DNA of 64,000 nt from Sinorhizobium shofinae (GTDB lineage Bacteria; Pseudomonadota; Alphaproteobacteria; Rhizobiales; Rhizobiaceae), in the NCBI GenBank assembly GCA_001704765.1, contig MBFK01000126.1, positions 186,001-250,000 on the forward strand, read 5' to 3'. The position numbers and the translations under genes are program-made. The notes below the pieces were generated by a model. The model was given only the letters and a program-made list of their open reading frames with translations. It ran no database searches and was not told where the DNA came from. Positions 1 through 8,901 of the stretch are shown piece after piece (within the stretch, counting starts at the first letter, position 1; every line of letters begins with the position of its first letter).

Positions 1-412
1 GTTCGAGGCCCACATAGATCGACAGGAGATCGGTCGCCGAGGCCATGATCATCATTCCCGAAAGCGCAAAGAGCAGCAGGACATAGTACTCGCTGCTCCC
101 GATCCCTTCGATATCGGCATATTTTCGCGAAAGGAGGAAAGTCAGAACGGTGGCCAGGTAGAACACGAACTTGAAGAAGACCGCGAAGCGGTCGGCGATA
201 AACATTCCCGTGTAGGCCGGCCGCACCTCGCCCGCCAGCATGAGTGTCGCCAGGGCGGCAATCAGCACGATTGCGACGGAAGCCCAGACAAGCAATTGTT
301 CCTGTCCCTGCCGCACCAACTGTCCGAGGATTAGCAGGATGCAGGCCCCGGTGATCACGATAATCTCGGGGAGGCTTGCTAGGACCCACTGGAAAAGCGT
401 GGCGCCGGTCAT
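1..412 (-). CDS. nuoN: NADH-quinone oxidoreductase subunit N-like protein (5' part only)
   Basis: This is the N-terminal 137 residues of a NuoN-type antiporter-like subunit of the complex I membrane arm; the gene runs off the left window edge. The translation starts MTGATLFQWVLASLPEIIV and shows hydrophobic helices, then a segment with RKYADIEGIGSSEYYVLLLF and a helix rich in Met/Ala, as in NuoN N-termini. The start ATG overlaps the stop of nuoM (ATGA), so the two are translationally coupled. Its place at the end of a J-K-L-L-M-N series supports NuoN rather than another antiporter paralogue. Function (proton translocation) is inferred from the family. Confidence 0.85.
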   Translation of the reverse strand, partial: MTGATLFQWVLASLPEIIVITGACILLILGQLVRQGQEQLLVWASVAIVLIAALATLMLAGEVRPAYTGMFIADRFAVFFKFVFYLATVLTFLLSRKYADIEGIGSSEYYVLLLFALSGMMIMASATDLLSIYVGLE

Positions 413-1884
413 TGTCCGCTCCCCTTGCCGTGCACCTGCGTCAGCAAATGCTTCACCGAGGCGTCGATGACGTTGAGAAAGGGTTTTGGATAGAGTCCGA
501 GCCAGAGCACGAAGACCGCCAGCGGCAGGATCGCAGCCATCTCGCGGGCGTTCACGTCGCGAATTTTGTACCGGGCGCCGACACTCGCCGGACCAAGCGC
601 GACCTTACGATACATGCCAAGCAGATAGGCCGCGCCGAGCAATGCCCCCAAAATGGCAACCGCGCCGACAGCCAGGTTGGCGGCAAACCCGCCCGACAGC
701 ACCAGCAATTCGCCGACGAACGAATTCGTGCCCGGCAGCGCCATCGACGAGAGGGTGAACAGCGCAAGAAACACGGTATAGACCGGCGCCACCTTCATCA
801 GCCCACCATAATCGGCAATGCTGCGGGTATGGGTCCGCTCGTAGATCAGACCGACGAACAGGAACAGAGCGCCCGTCGTCACGCCGTGATTGAACATCTG
901 CAGGATGCCACCCTCGAGCCCGCGGGGATTGAGCGCGAAGATCCCCATCGTCACGAAGCCCATGTGGCTGATGCTGGAATAGGCCACCAGCTTCTTCAGG
1001 TCGTCTTGCGCCAAGGCAAGGAACCCGCCATAGACGATAGCGAGCGCCGAAAGCGCCAGCATCAGCGTCGAATAATACACCGACGCCTCCGGCAGCATCG
1101 GCAGGGAGAACCGCAGGAACCCGTAGGCGCCCATCTTCAGAAGCACGCCGGCGAGAATGATGCTGCCCGCCGTCGGCGCCTGGACGTGAGCGTCCGGCAG
1201 CCAGGTATGGACCGGGACCATCGGCACCTTGACTGCGAAGGCGATCAGGAAGGCAAAGAACAGCCAGGACTGGATTCGGAACGGCAAATCCTGCGCTGTC
1301 AAAGCGAGGATATCGAAGGTCTCTCCGCCGTGGAAATAGAGCACGATGACGCCGATGAGGAACAGGAGGCTGCCCGCCAGGGTGTAGAGGAAGAACTTGA
1401 ACGCCGCATAGACCCGGCCGTCGCCGCCCCAGACGCCGATGATCAGGTACATCGGGATCAGCATCGCCTCCCAGAAGACGTAGAACAGGAAGAGGTCGAG
1501 CGCGCAGAACACTCCCAGCATCAGCGCCTGCATGGAGAGCAGACTGACCATGAACTCCTTAACCTTGCGGTCGATCGCCACCCACGAGGCGAGCACGCAA
1601 ATCCAGCCCAGCAGCGCGGTCAGAAACACGAAGAGGGCGCTGATGCCGTCGACGCCAAGCGCATAAGTGATCCCGAGTGCGGGCACCCACGGGCGCGTCT
1701 CGGTGAACTGCATCTCGTGGGTCGTCGTGTCGAAGCCGACCAGCATCGCAACCGAGAGAGCGAAGTCGACCACGGTGAAACCGAGCGCCGTCCAACGCAC
1801 CGCATCGTCGTTGCGCAGAAATAGCAGGACCGCTGCCCCGGCAGCAGGCACGAACACGACGAGGCTGAGCAGCGGGAACGTCAT
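409..1884 (-). CDS. nuoM: NADH-quinone oxidoreductase subunit M-like protein
   Basis: A 491-residue polytopic membrane protein of the proton-translocating antiporter family (NuoL/M/N, MrpA/D). Diagnostic NuoM-like segments include YVFWEAMLIPMYLIIGVWGG, VKVPMVPVHTWLPDAHVQAP with the conserved TM7 lysine and TM8 region, and AYSSISHMGFVTMG. Length fits NuoM (about 490-510). I chose the ATG at 1884, which follows AGGGGG at a good distance, over a GTG at 1902 that overlaps the upstream gene. It would pump protons in the membrane arm of a complex I-like machine. The gene overlaps nuoN by 4 nt and lies 8 nt after the NuoL-like gene. Confidence 0.92.
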   Translation of the reverse strand: MTFPLLSLVVFVPAAGAAVLLFLRNDDAVRWTALGFTVVDFALSVAMLVGFDTTTHEMQFTETRPWVPALGITYALGVDGISALFVFLTALLGWICVLASWVAIDRKVKEFMVSLLSMQALMLGVFCALDLFLFYVFWEAMLIPMYLIIGVWGGDGRVYAAFKFFLYTLAGSLLFLIGVIVLYFHGGETFDILALTAQDLPFRIQSWLFFAFLIAFAVKVPMVPVHTWLPDAHVQAPTAGSIILAGVLLKMGAYGFLRFSLPMLPEASVYYSTLMLALSALAIVYGGFLALAQDDLKKLVAYSSISHMGFVTMGIFALNPRGLEGGILQMFNHGVTTGALFLFVGLIYERTHTRSIADYGGLMKVAPVYTVFLALFTLSSMALPGTNSFVGELLVLSGGFAANLAVGAVAILGALLGAAYLLGMYRKVALGPASVGARYKIRDVNAREMAAILPLAVFVLWLGLYPKPFLNVIDASVKHLLTQVHGKGSGQ

Positions 1885-1892
1885 CGCACCCC

Positions 1893-3668
1893 CTATTGCC
1901 ACACGACGGCGAATATGGCGGTGGCCGCGATCACACCGGCGATCATCGCTAGCGCGTAATGGGTCACGACGCCGGTCTGGAGGCGCCGCAGCCTCCCGCC
2001 ACCCTTAAGGATCGCGCGCGCGACGCCATTGACGACAGCATCCACGGCGTTGAGATCGACCCGCAGACCGGCCCGTGCCGTCCCGTGCAGGAAGGGCAGC
2101 GCCGCGGTCTCGGACAGGTCACTCACCACCGTCTCATAGCGGGCCAGCGGTCTTTCGGCGAGCCACATGAAGTATCGCGCGCCCTTGCGATAGAACCAGT
2201 CGGTGTCGATGCTGATGGTGTTCTCCGGGTCGAGCGCCCTCAGGAACAGCACGAAGCCCAGTGCGGTAAACATCAGCACGCCGAGGCTCTCGGTGATATG
2301 GACACCGGTATAGGGTGCGAAGTCGACCCAATAAGGAAGAAGCGCGTAGAGCGTCTCAGGGAATACCCCGATCGCAATGCAGAGTGCCGCCGCCATGGCC
2401 ATCGCAGCCAGCATGTTGCCGGGCGGCTCCCGCGCCTCCAGCCTCCGGTCGGTGCCAAAGAACATATAGTACGGGAGCTTGAGCCCGGTGTGCAGGAACG
2501 TCCCCGACGACGCCATCGTCAGCGCCAATACCACCAGTGCGCGGTGATCCTGTCCCGCGGCGGCCACCACCATCGACTTGGTGACGAAGCCCGAGAAGAA
2601 CGGAAACGCCGAGATCGCGAAGGCGCCGACCATGTAGAGAGCCACGGTCAGCGGCATGGACCTGTAGAGCCCGCCGAGCTCGGTGAGCTTGCGCCGCCCG
2701 GTGACGTAGATCACCGCCCCCGCCCCCATGAACAGGAGCGCCTTGTAGAGGATGTGGGCGAAGGCATGGCTGGTGGCTCCGTTCACTGCCATCTCGGTGC
2801 CGATGCCGATGCCCGCCACCATGTAGCCCACCTGGCTGACGATGTGATAGGCGAGCAGCCGCCGACAGTCGTTCTCCAGCACCGCGTAGACGACGCCGTA
2901 GAGCGCCATCGCGGTGCCGAGCCAGACCAGAAGCTCGGTTCCCGGAAAAGCCCGCGCCAGCACGTAAACTGCAGTCTTGGTGGTGAAGGCACTCATGAAC
3001 ACCGCCCCGGTGACGGTCGCCTCCGGATAGGCGTCGGTCAGCCAGGCGTTGAGCGGCGGCACGGCCGCATTGAGCAGGAACCCGGCAAGGATCAGATAGG
3101 CGCCGGCGTCCATCGTCCCCCCGATCGGGCCGCCCTCGATCGGACCGAAGAGAAGCGAGCCGGTGGCGAGCCCGTGCAGAACGACGCCGCCGAGCAGGAC
3201 GACGCCGCCGGTGATATGGACCATAAGGTAGCGGAACGCGGCGCGGACCGCCTGATCGCCTCCCTGGGCGAAAACCAGGTAGGCAGAGGCAAACGCCATG
3301 CCCTCCCAGAACAGGTAGAGGGTCAGGTAGTCGCCGGCGAACACCACGCCGAGGGCGCTGCCGACATAGACGAACGCCGCCACATGCTCGCCGGCGCGGG
3401 TCAGGTGCAGCGCATAGACCATGCCGATCAGCGCCATGATCGTGAAAACCGTAGCGAAGACGATGCTCAGCTTGTCGACCTTCGCGATGAGGATTTCCTG
3501 CCCGATGAACTGCGCCGCCCCGTAACTGCCCGGCTGCATGGCGAGCACGGCTAGGATCGCCAGCACGGGGATCAGCAGCAGATAGGCCTTGCGGATCGCT
3601 CCTTGCAGGAAGGGGATCGGCAGAGCGCCGAGGATGTACAGCAGGGCGGGATGGACAAACTCAGTCAT
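1893..3668 (-). CDS. NuoL/MrpA-like proton-conducting membrane subunit
   Basis: A 591-residue multi-helix antiporter-like protein. It carries the proton-antiporter family signature around AFRYLMVHITGGVVLLGG, NAWLTDAYPEATVTGAVFMSAFTTKTAVY (lysine in a broken helix) and AYHIVSQVGYMVAGIG. The C-terminal part (after about residue 440) has a further helix and an amphipathic stretch resembling the lateral extension of NuoL. The ATG at 3668 lies inside the 3' end of the preceding 84-residue gene (8-nt overlap). Two such large antiporter-like proteins sit in the cluster (this and the one at 3912-5375), one more than a standard nuo operon. Exact subunit naming is uncertain. Confidence 0.85.
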   Translation of the reverse strand: MTEFVHPALLYILGALPIPFLQGAIRKAYLLLIPVLAILAVLAMQPGSYGAAQFIGQEILIAKVDKLSIVFATVFTIMALIGMVYALHLTRAGEHVAAFVYVGSALGVVFAGDYLTLYLFWEGMAFASAYLVFAQGGDQAVRAAFRYLMVHITGGVVLLGGVVLHGLATGSLLFGPIEGGPIGGTMDAGAYLILAGFLLNAAVPPLNAWLTDAYPEATVTGAVFMSAFTTKTAVYVLARAFPGTELLVWLGTAMALYGVVYAVLENDCRRLLAYHIVSQVGYMVAGIGIGTEMAVNGATSHAFAHILYKALLFMGAGAVIYVTGRRKLTELGGLYRSMPLTVALYMVGAFAISAFPFFSGFVTKSMVVAAAGQDHRALVVLALTMASSGTFLHTGLKLPYYMFFGTDRRLEAREPPGNMLAAMAMAAALCIAIGVFPETLYALLPYWVDFAPYTGVHITESLGVLMFTALGFVLFLRALDPENTISIDTDWFYRKGARYFMWLAERPLARYETVVSDLSETAALPFLHGTARAGLRVDLNAVDAVVNGVARAILKGGGRLRRLQTGVVTHYALAMIAGVIAATAIFAVVWQ

Positions 3669-3915
3669 AATAGTCCTCGCGCCGCATGAGCCCACCCTGA
3701 TGGCCGAGGAACTTGGAAACGAAAATCAGCAGCACGCAGGAGCCGAAGCCGTAGACGGCCGACCAGCCAGGCAGGCGGTCCCACAGGTATTCGGCATGCT
3801 CGCGGCGGACGAGAAAGTCGGCGACGACGATCAGGACGAGCGCCAGATAGAACATCCGGCGCCGCTGTCTCGCATAGGCTTCGTCGCCAAAGAAATCGAC
3901 GATGCTCTTGATCAT
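3661..3915 (-). CDS. Small two-helix membrane protein of the complex I-like cluster
   Basis: An 84-residue protein beginning MIKSIVDFFGDEAYARQRRR, followed by one hydrophobic helix (about residues 21-36) and a second (about 53-69), ending in charged residues. The ATG overlaps the stop of the upstream antiporter gene (ATGA) and the 3' end overlaps the next gene, so it is tightly coupled within the operon. I do not recognise a named family. The position between two NuoL/MrpD-like genes suggests an accessory subunit, analogous to the small Mrp subunits, but there is no direct evidence for that. Confidence 0.75.
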   Translation of the reverse strand: MIKSIVDFFGDEAYARQRRRMFYLALVLIVVADFLVRREHAEYLWDRLPGWSAVYGFGSCVLLIFVSKFLGHQGGLMRREDYYD

Positions 3916-5375
3916 CGGACCACCCCTTCCGCCAAAGCGAGGAAATAGCCGGGGAAGATGCCCATCAACACCGACAGAATGGCGGTCGCGACCAGCGGGA
4001 CCGTCACCATCGGAATTTCTTGGACCGCCGCTGGAGTCTCCGGCGCCTCCGCCCCGAAAAAGGCGACATAGCTGACCGGCAGGAAATAGGCGGCGTTCAG
4101 GACCGAGCTCGCCAAGAGGACGATCAGGAACACCATCTCCCCCGCCTGGACCGAGCCCAGCGTCAGATACCACTTGCTGACGAAGCCCGCGGTCGGCGGC
4201 ACCCCTATCATGCTGAGCGAGGCGACGAAGAACGCCCCCATCGTCCAGGGCAGCCTGCGGCCGATACCCGCCATGTCGCTGATGTTGCGCTTGCCGGACG
4301 CGCAATAGATGGACCCGGCGCAGAAAAACAGCGTGATCTTGGAGAAGGCGTGCGCAGCGATGTGGATGATCCCGCCGACCATCGCGACCGGCGAGAGCAG
4401 AACCGCGCCCAGCACCACATAGGAGAGCTGGCTGACCGTCGAATAGGCGAGCCTCGCCTTCAGATCGTCCCGGGTCAGCGCGTAGATGGACGCCATCAGG
4501 ATCGTGAAGGAGACCAGGTACGCCGTGGCAATGCCGAGCCCCAGCCCGCCTACCAGCCCCGGGCCGAAGACATGGAACACGACCCTCAGCACACAGAACA
4601 CGCCCATCTTGACCACGGCCACCGCATGCAGGAGCGCGCTGACCGGTGTCGGCGCCACCATCGCGGCAGGCAGCCAGGCGTGCATCGGCATCACCGCCGC
4701 CTTGGCGAAGCCGAAGAGATAGCAGAAATAGACGACCGTCAGCAGCGACGGCGAGGCATCGACTCTCGCAAGCAGCCCCCCCGAAACAAAGTCGAGCGAC
4801 CCCGTAATGTGATAGGTCAGCGCCAGCGCGGCGAGGAGCACGCTTTTTGACGCGCCCATCAGATAGACGAGGTACTTGCGGCTGCCCGCCCATCCCTCTT
4901 CATCCTCGTGATGGTAGACGAGCGGATAGGTAACGAGGCTCAGCACCTCGTAGAAGATCACCAGCGTGAACAGGTTGGCGGCGAAGGCGCCCCCGACCGC
5001 CGCCGCGAGGCTGGTGGCGAAGCAGGCGAAAAATCGGGTCTGCGCGTGCTCTTTCAGGTGTCGCATGTAGCCGATGGAATAGATCGCCGCCACGATCCAC
5101 AGCAGCGACGAGACGGTGGCAAACACCATGCCGAGCGCATCGACCCGGAAAGCGAAGTCGATCCCCGGCAGAATCTCGAATAGCCGCAAATCGACCGTCC
5201 CGCCCGCCAGCACCGTGGGCGCCATCGAGGCGACGATCGCGAACATGGCGATCGCGGCCAGCGGCGAGACGAGATCGCGAAGTTTCTCTCGCTTGTTGAG
5301 AAGGAGAACTGCGAGGGCCGCCAGGCCTGCGACGGCGACGGCAAGAAGCGGCCGGATTGAGATCACCGGGTCCAA
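3912..5375 (-). CDS. MrpD/NuoL-like proton-conducting membrane transporter
   Basis: A 487-residue polytopic protein with the antiporter family core: FYEVLSLVTYPLVYHHE (TM5 glutamate region), a lysine-containing GASKSVLLAALALTYH helix, KAAVMPMHAWLPAAMVAPTP and ARLAYSTVSQLSYVVLG. It is closer in style to MrpD / monovalent cation:proton antiporter subunit D than to classical NuoL. The likely start is TTG at 5375, with AGGA seven bases upstream, just after the nuoK stop; a downstream start is possible. It would conduct protons (or Na+) in the membrane module. It overlaps the next small gene by 4 nt. Confidence 0.85.
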   Translation of the reverse strand: MDPVISIRPLLAVAVAGLAALAVLLLNKREKLRDLVSPLAAIAMFAIVASMAPTVLAGGTVDLRLFEILPGIDFAFRVDALGMVFATVSSLLWIVAAIYSIGYMRHLKEHAQTRFFACFATSLAAAVGGAFAANLFTLVIFYEVLSLVTYPLVYHHEDEEGWAGSRKYLVYLMGASKSVLLAALALTYHITGSLDFVSGGLLARVDASPSLLTVVYFCYLFGFAKAAVMPMHAWLPAAMVAPTPVSALLHAVAVVKMGVFCVLRVVFHVFGPGLVGGLGLGIATAYLVSFTILMASIYALTRDDLKARLAYSTVSQLSYVVLGAVLLSPVAMVGGIIHIAAHAFSKITLFFCAGSIYCASGKRNISDMAGIGRRLPWTMGAFFVASLSMIGVPPTAGFVSKWYLTLGSVQAGEMVFLIVLLASSVLNAAYFLPVSYVAFFGAEAPETPAAVQEIPMVTVPLVATAILSVLMGIFPGYFLALAEGVVR

Positions 5376-5379
5376 GCCG

Positions 5380-5685
5380 CTATCCTTTCATCACGGTCAC
5401 GTCGTCGACCTTAAGGGTGGACTTGTTCCGCACGAGGGCGACCAGGATGCCGAGGGCGACGGCTACCTCCGCGGCGGTGGTTGCGATGACGAAGATCGCG
5501 AAGATCTGCCCGCGAAAATCGGCGTAGTAGCGCCCGAAAGCGATGAAATTGATGTTGACCGAGTTGAGCAGCAGCTCCAGCGACATCAGCACGATTAGAA
5601 TATTGCGCCTGACCAGCACGCCCGCGGCCCCGATCACGAACAGGACCACGCCGAGCAAAATGTACCACCAGAGCGGAACCATCAC
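5380..5685 (-). CDS. nuoK: NADH-quinone oxidoreductase subunit K
   Basis: A 101-residue, three-helix protein with the NuoK/MnhC signature: helix 1 from residue 4, then [25 protein letters not shown] (conserved Glu in TM2), and [20 protein letters not shown] (conserved Glu in TM3). Length equals typical NuoK (about 100). Both buried glutamates of the family's proton path are present. The ATG overlaps the nuoJ stop by 4 nt. Confidence 0.95.
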   Translation of the reverse strand: MMVPLWWYILLGVVLFVIGAAGVLVRRNILIVLMSLELLLNSVNINFIAFGRYYADFRGQIFAIFVIATTAAEVAVALGILVALVRNKSTLKVDDVTVMKG

Positions 5686-6182
5686 CCCGACTCCTTCCGC
5701 GCCAGGACGATGGCGCCGACGAGCGCCGCCAGCAGGATGACGGAGGCGGCTTCAAACGGCAGGAGGTAATCGGCGAAAAGTGTCGTGCTGAGCTGCCTGA
5801 TCTGGTCGCCGCCGCCCATGGCGACGGGCTCCGTGACCGAAAAGCGGTCGCTCGACAGCACCAGCACAAACATCTCGACCCCGAGCAGCACGAGCAGCAC
5901 CAGGGCCGGCAGGTTGCCGCCCGGCAAGAACCGCTGCAGCGCCGCTTCGCGCACATCGATCATCATGATCACGAAGAGGAACAGTACCATGATCGCGCCG
6001 ACATAGACGAAGATCTGAACGACCGCGAGCAACGGCGCCTCGAGCAGGATGAAAACTGCCGAGATCTGCAGGAAACACGCCATCAGTGCCAATGCGCTGT
6101 GAACCGGATTGCGCGCCAGGACCACAGTCAGGGCCGTGATCACGGCCACCGTAGCGAACAGAAGAAAAAACCCCTGATCCAT
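5682..6182 (-). CDS. nuoJ: NADH-quinone oxidoreductase subunit J
   Basis: A 166-residue protein with five predicted helices. It has the NuoJ core [17 protein letters not shown] and the strongly conserved [18 protein letters not shown]-type TM3 (here [16 protein letters not shown]), whose pi-bulge helix links the redox arm to the pumps in complex I. I chose the ATG at 6182, which follows GGAGG, over an upstream in-frame start at 6212. It is the first gene of the leftward operon; nothing resembling nuoI, nuoH or other redox-arm genes lies within the next 4 kb upstream. Confidence 0.93.
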   Translation of the reverse strand: MDQGFFLLFATVAVITALTVVLARNPVHSALALMACFLQISAVFILLEAPLLAVVQIFVYVGAIMVLFLFVIMMIDVREAALQRFLPGGNLPALVLLVLLGVEMFVLVLSSDRFSVTEPVAMGGGDQIRQLSTTLFADYLLPFEAASVILLAALVGAIVLARKESG

Positions 6183-6672
6183 CGACGCCGACCCTCCCAC
6201 GCGAACTGTCACTCGGCGCGAGACGGCCAGATTTGAGGTAGCGCCGCACTTCAGATGCGTTCACAAATTGTGCCCTAGTCTCGGATTTTTCACAAGATTA
6301 TTGTCAGCGGCGGAGCGAGACCTGGGCGGGGCCGGAGGTCGTCATGGACATCTTGCGTTTCGACGACAAGCCAATTCTCATCAGATGCGCCAACGAATGG
6401 CACCAACTCGCGAAGGATCTGCGCGATATCGCTAACCAGCGCCGCTACCTGCAATCGACCGGAACGCCCTCCAGTCGTCAGATTGGTTCGTCAAGAAATT
6501 CATGGTTCCGATGCTCGTGGAGCACATCTCCTACCCGGACAAACATGGAAACGGCCACGGCGGCTGGATGAACTTCACCGAGCAATTCGGCCGCAAACTT
6601 GTTGGGAACCGATGAAGCCCAATTTGTACCGCGATCCCAAAAGCTCTGTCGCTCGGCAACATAAGTCCCACG
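6183..6672. other. Intergenic region between the nuo-like and pao operons
   Basis: About 490 bases without an intact gene. The left part must hold the promoter of the leftward nuo-like operon; an AT-rich stretch around 6255-6305 is the best candidate but I cannot assign clear boxes. The right part holds the degraded plus-strand coding remnant listed separately. No tRNA or terminator hairpin is evident. Confidence 0.5.
6344..6615 (+). pseudogene. Frameshifted small coding remnant, unknown family
   Basis: Two pieces with protein-like composition lie in different frames. An ATG at 6344 reads MDILRFDDKPILIRCANEWH and on to about 6450. From about 6452, another frame reads DWFVKKFMVPMLVEHISYPD, then KHGNGHGGWMNFTEQF, to a TGA at 6615. 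A single frameshift near 6450 would join them into a protein of about 90 residues. I do not recognise the family. It could instead be two unrelated spurious frames; the second piece looks the more protein-like. Confidence 0.3.
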
Positions 6673-8901
6673 CTAAGCGGTCAGGACATCCTCGATGTGG
6701 ATCGGCAGAGAGCGCACGCGCTTGCCCGTCGCGTGGAATACCGCGTTGGCGATTGCCGGCGCGGTACCCACCAGTGCAATCTCGCCCAGCCCTTTCACGC
6801 CAAGAGGGTTCACGTGAGGATCGACTTCGTCGACGAAGAGCGCTTCCAGCTTGGGAATATCGAGATTCACGGGCATGAGGTAGTCAGCCATGTGGGCGTT
6901 GACCGGCCTACCGTCACGCAGATCGAGAACGGTGCGCTCCATCAACGCCATGCCGATGCCTCCAATCATCCCGCCCGTGCATTGACTTCTGGCAAGCAGC
7001 GGATTGACCACGCGCCCTATGCCGTAGGCTCCGACGATGTGACGAACCCGGATCGTTCCGACATCGGGGTCAATGGCGACTTCGGCAAAAACCGCGCCGA
7101 AGGAATGCATCGAATAGCGCTCCGCCACTTCCGGATCGCGCTGTGCAGATCCTTCGGCCTCGACCGGAGCGCCGGTCCTGGCGACGATGTCCTGATAGGA
7201 CAAACCCGTCGATGCTTCTCCACGGCGGCGCAGATGCCCTGCGCTCCACTCAAGATTGCCCACCGACGCCTCGAAGAGTGGCGAGCGAGTATCCGCTACT
7301 GCGCGGCGCGCCGCCTGCGCCTGCGCCTCAAGACAGGCAGCCCGAATTGCCGATCCCACCGAGGCCATCGTCCATGAACCGCCATGCGACGGCGTCTGCG
7401 GGTAAGCCGACCTGCCGAGCCTGAAGCGGACCTGCTCTGGCGGCAATCCGAGGAATTCCGCCGCGACCTGAGTCATCGATGTATAGGTTCCTGGGCCCAT
7501 GTCGCTTGCGGCCGCCTCGACCTCGGCCAGGCCGTCCGCGAGCAGTCGCACCCTGGCGCTCGCAGGCGCATGGAACGCGGGATAGGTGGCGGTGGCCGCT
7601 CCCATGCCGATCAGAAGACGCCCGTCGCGCATGGAACGCGGTTTGGGCGTTCTTCGCGCCCAGCCGAAGCGCTCGGAACCAAGCTCATAACATTGCATCA
7701 ATGAGCGACTGGAGAACGGCTTATTTTCGGCTTCGTCGATCTGCGGCTCATTGCGGCGTCGCAGTTCGATCGGATCGATGCCGAGCTTGTAAGACAGCTC
7801 GTCCATCGCACTTTCGAGCGCAAAGATGCCGCTTGCGTCGCCAGGTCCACGCATATGATTGGGGGTGCTCGTATCGAGCTGCGCCAGACGATATTGGGTG
7901 CGCACGTTCGGGCAAGAATACAGGTAGTCGGTGACGTTGGTCAGTGCCTCCATGAACTGCTCATAGCGGCTCGTTTCTCCCATGCCTTCGTGAATCACTC
8001 CGGTAAGCCTGCCTTCTGGAGTGGCGCCAAGCGCAACCCTCTGACGCGTGCGCGGGCGATGGCCGGTGGTGAAGAACATCTGCTTGCGGGTGAGCACGAG
8101 CTTCACGGGTCGCGCGACATGGCGTGCTGCAAGTGCCGCTAGCGTCACATGCGGCCACGTCCGGAGGCTTGTTCCAAAGGCCCCTCCAATGAACGGGCAG
8201 ATAACCTCTACATTCTCGGCGGGCAGGCCAAAAACCGCTGCGATCTCGGCTTGCTCATTCACCAAATATTGGCTCTTGCTCCAGAGGGTCAGCCGATCGC
8301 CGTTCCAGGCCGCGATCGTCGCATGCGGTTCCATGGGATTGTGGTTCTCGCGGGCGATATCATAGGTCTCATCAATCCTGACGGGCGCCTGTGCCACGGC
8401 GCCGTCGGCGTCGCCGCGTGACCGGTCGGCCAATGCTCTCGCGCGGGTGGCTGCTTCCGGGACAATTTTCTCCGCCCTCCGATCGGCTGGATCGACAAGT
8501 GGCTGCCGGGTCTCGTATGTGACGCGCAATGCCGTGGCAGCCCGCTCGGCGTGATCGAGGGTGTCCGCGACAACGATGGCAACGGGCTGGCCGTAGAAGC
8601 GCACATTGTCTTCCTGCAGCACGTGGAGCCGCTCGCCCACCGCCGGATCGATGACGGCCCTATGGGGTAGATAGGGCAGCTTCGGGGCATTGCGGTGCGT
8701 TATCACAGCGGCGATGCCGGGCATGCGCTCGACCTCGGCGGCGGCGACGTCCATCACTCGACCGAGCCCGACAGTCGCACTGACGATCACAGCGTAGAGC
8801 TGGCCCGGTTGGTTGAAGTCGGCGGCGTAGCGTGCCGTGCCCGTGACTTTGGCGCGCCCGTCGACGCGGGCCAGAGGCCTTCCGATCAAGCTCGCGCTCA
8901 T
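6673..8901 (-). CDS. paoC: Periplasmic aldehyde oxidoreductase, molybdopterin-binding subunit
   Basis: A 742-residue large subunit of the xanthine oxidase/aldehyde oxidase family, PaoC (YagR) type. It starts MSASLIGRPLARVDGRAKVTG, a typical N-terminus of this group, followed by ATARYAADF-like and VICPFIGGAFGTSLRTWPH (glycine-rich Moco loop). The C-terminal GVKGLGEIALVGTAPAIANA contains the catalytic glutamate of the family. The ATG at 8901 overlaps the paoB stop by 4 nt; longer in-frame extensions upstream are inside paoB and lack support. It binds the molybdenum cofactor and oxidises aldehydes (often aromatic) to acids in the periplasm. A paoD-type maturation gene is not present downstream. 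Confidence 0.93.
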   Translation of the reverse strand: MSASLIGRPLARVDGRAKVTGTARYAADFNQPGQLYAVIVSATVGLGRVMDVAAAEVERMPGIAAVITHRNAPKLPYLPHRAVIDPAVGERLHVLQEDNVRFYGQPVAIVVADTLDHAERAATALRVTYETRQPLVDPADRRAEKIVPEAATRARALADRSRGDADGAVAQAPVRIDETYDIARENHNPMEPHATIAAWNGDRLTLWSKSQYLVNEQAEIAAVFGLPAENVEVICPFIGGAFGTSLRTWPHVTLAALAARHVARPVKLVLTRKQMFFTTGHRPRTRQRVALGATPEGRLTGVIHEGMGETSRYEQFMEALTNVTDYLYSCPNVRTQYRLAQLDTSTPNHMRGPGDASGIFALESAMDELSYKLGIDPIELRRRNEPQIDEAENKPFSSRSLMQCYELGSERFGWARRTPKPRSMRDGRLLIGMGAATATYPAFHAPASARVRLLADGLAEVEAAASDMGPGTYTSMTQVAAEFLGLPPEQVRFRLGRSAYPQTPSHGGSWTMASVGSAIRAACLEAQAQAARRAVADTRSPLFEASVGNLEWSAGHLRRRGEASTGLSYQDIVARTGAPVEAEGSAQRDPEVAERYSMHSFGAVFAEVAIDPDVGTIRVRHIVGAYGIGRVVNPLLARSQCTGGMIGGIGMALMERTVLDLRDGRPVNAHMADYLMPVNLDIPKLEALFVDEVDPHVNPLGVKGLGEIALVGTAPAIANAVFHATGKRVRSLPIHIEDVLTA

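Noticed and set aside
376-5600. Long plus-strand open frames of up to about 530 codons across the nuo-like region
   Set aside because: They are Arg/Gln/His-rich antisense shadows of GC-rich membrane-protein genes, with no Shine-Dalgarno sites or family resemblance.
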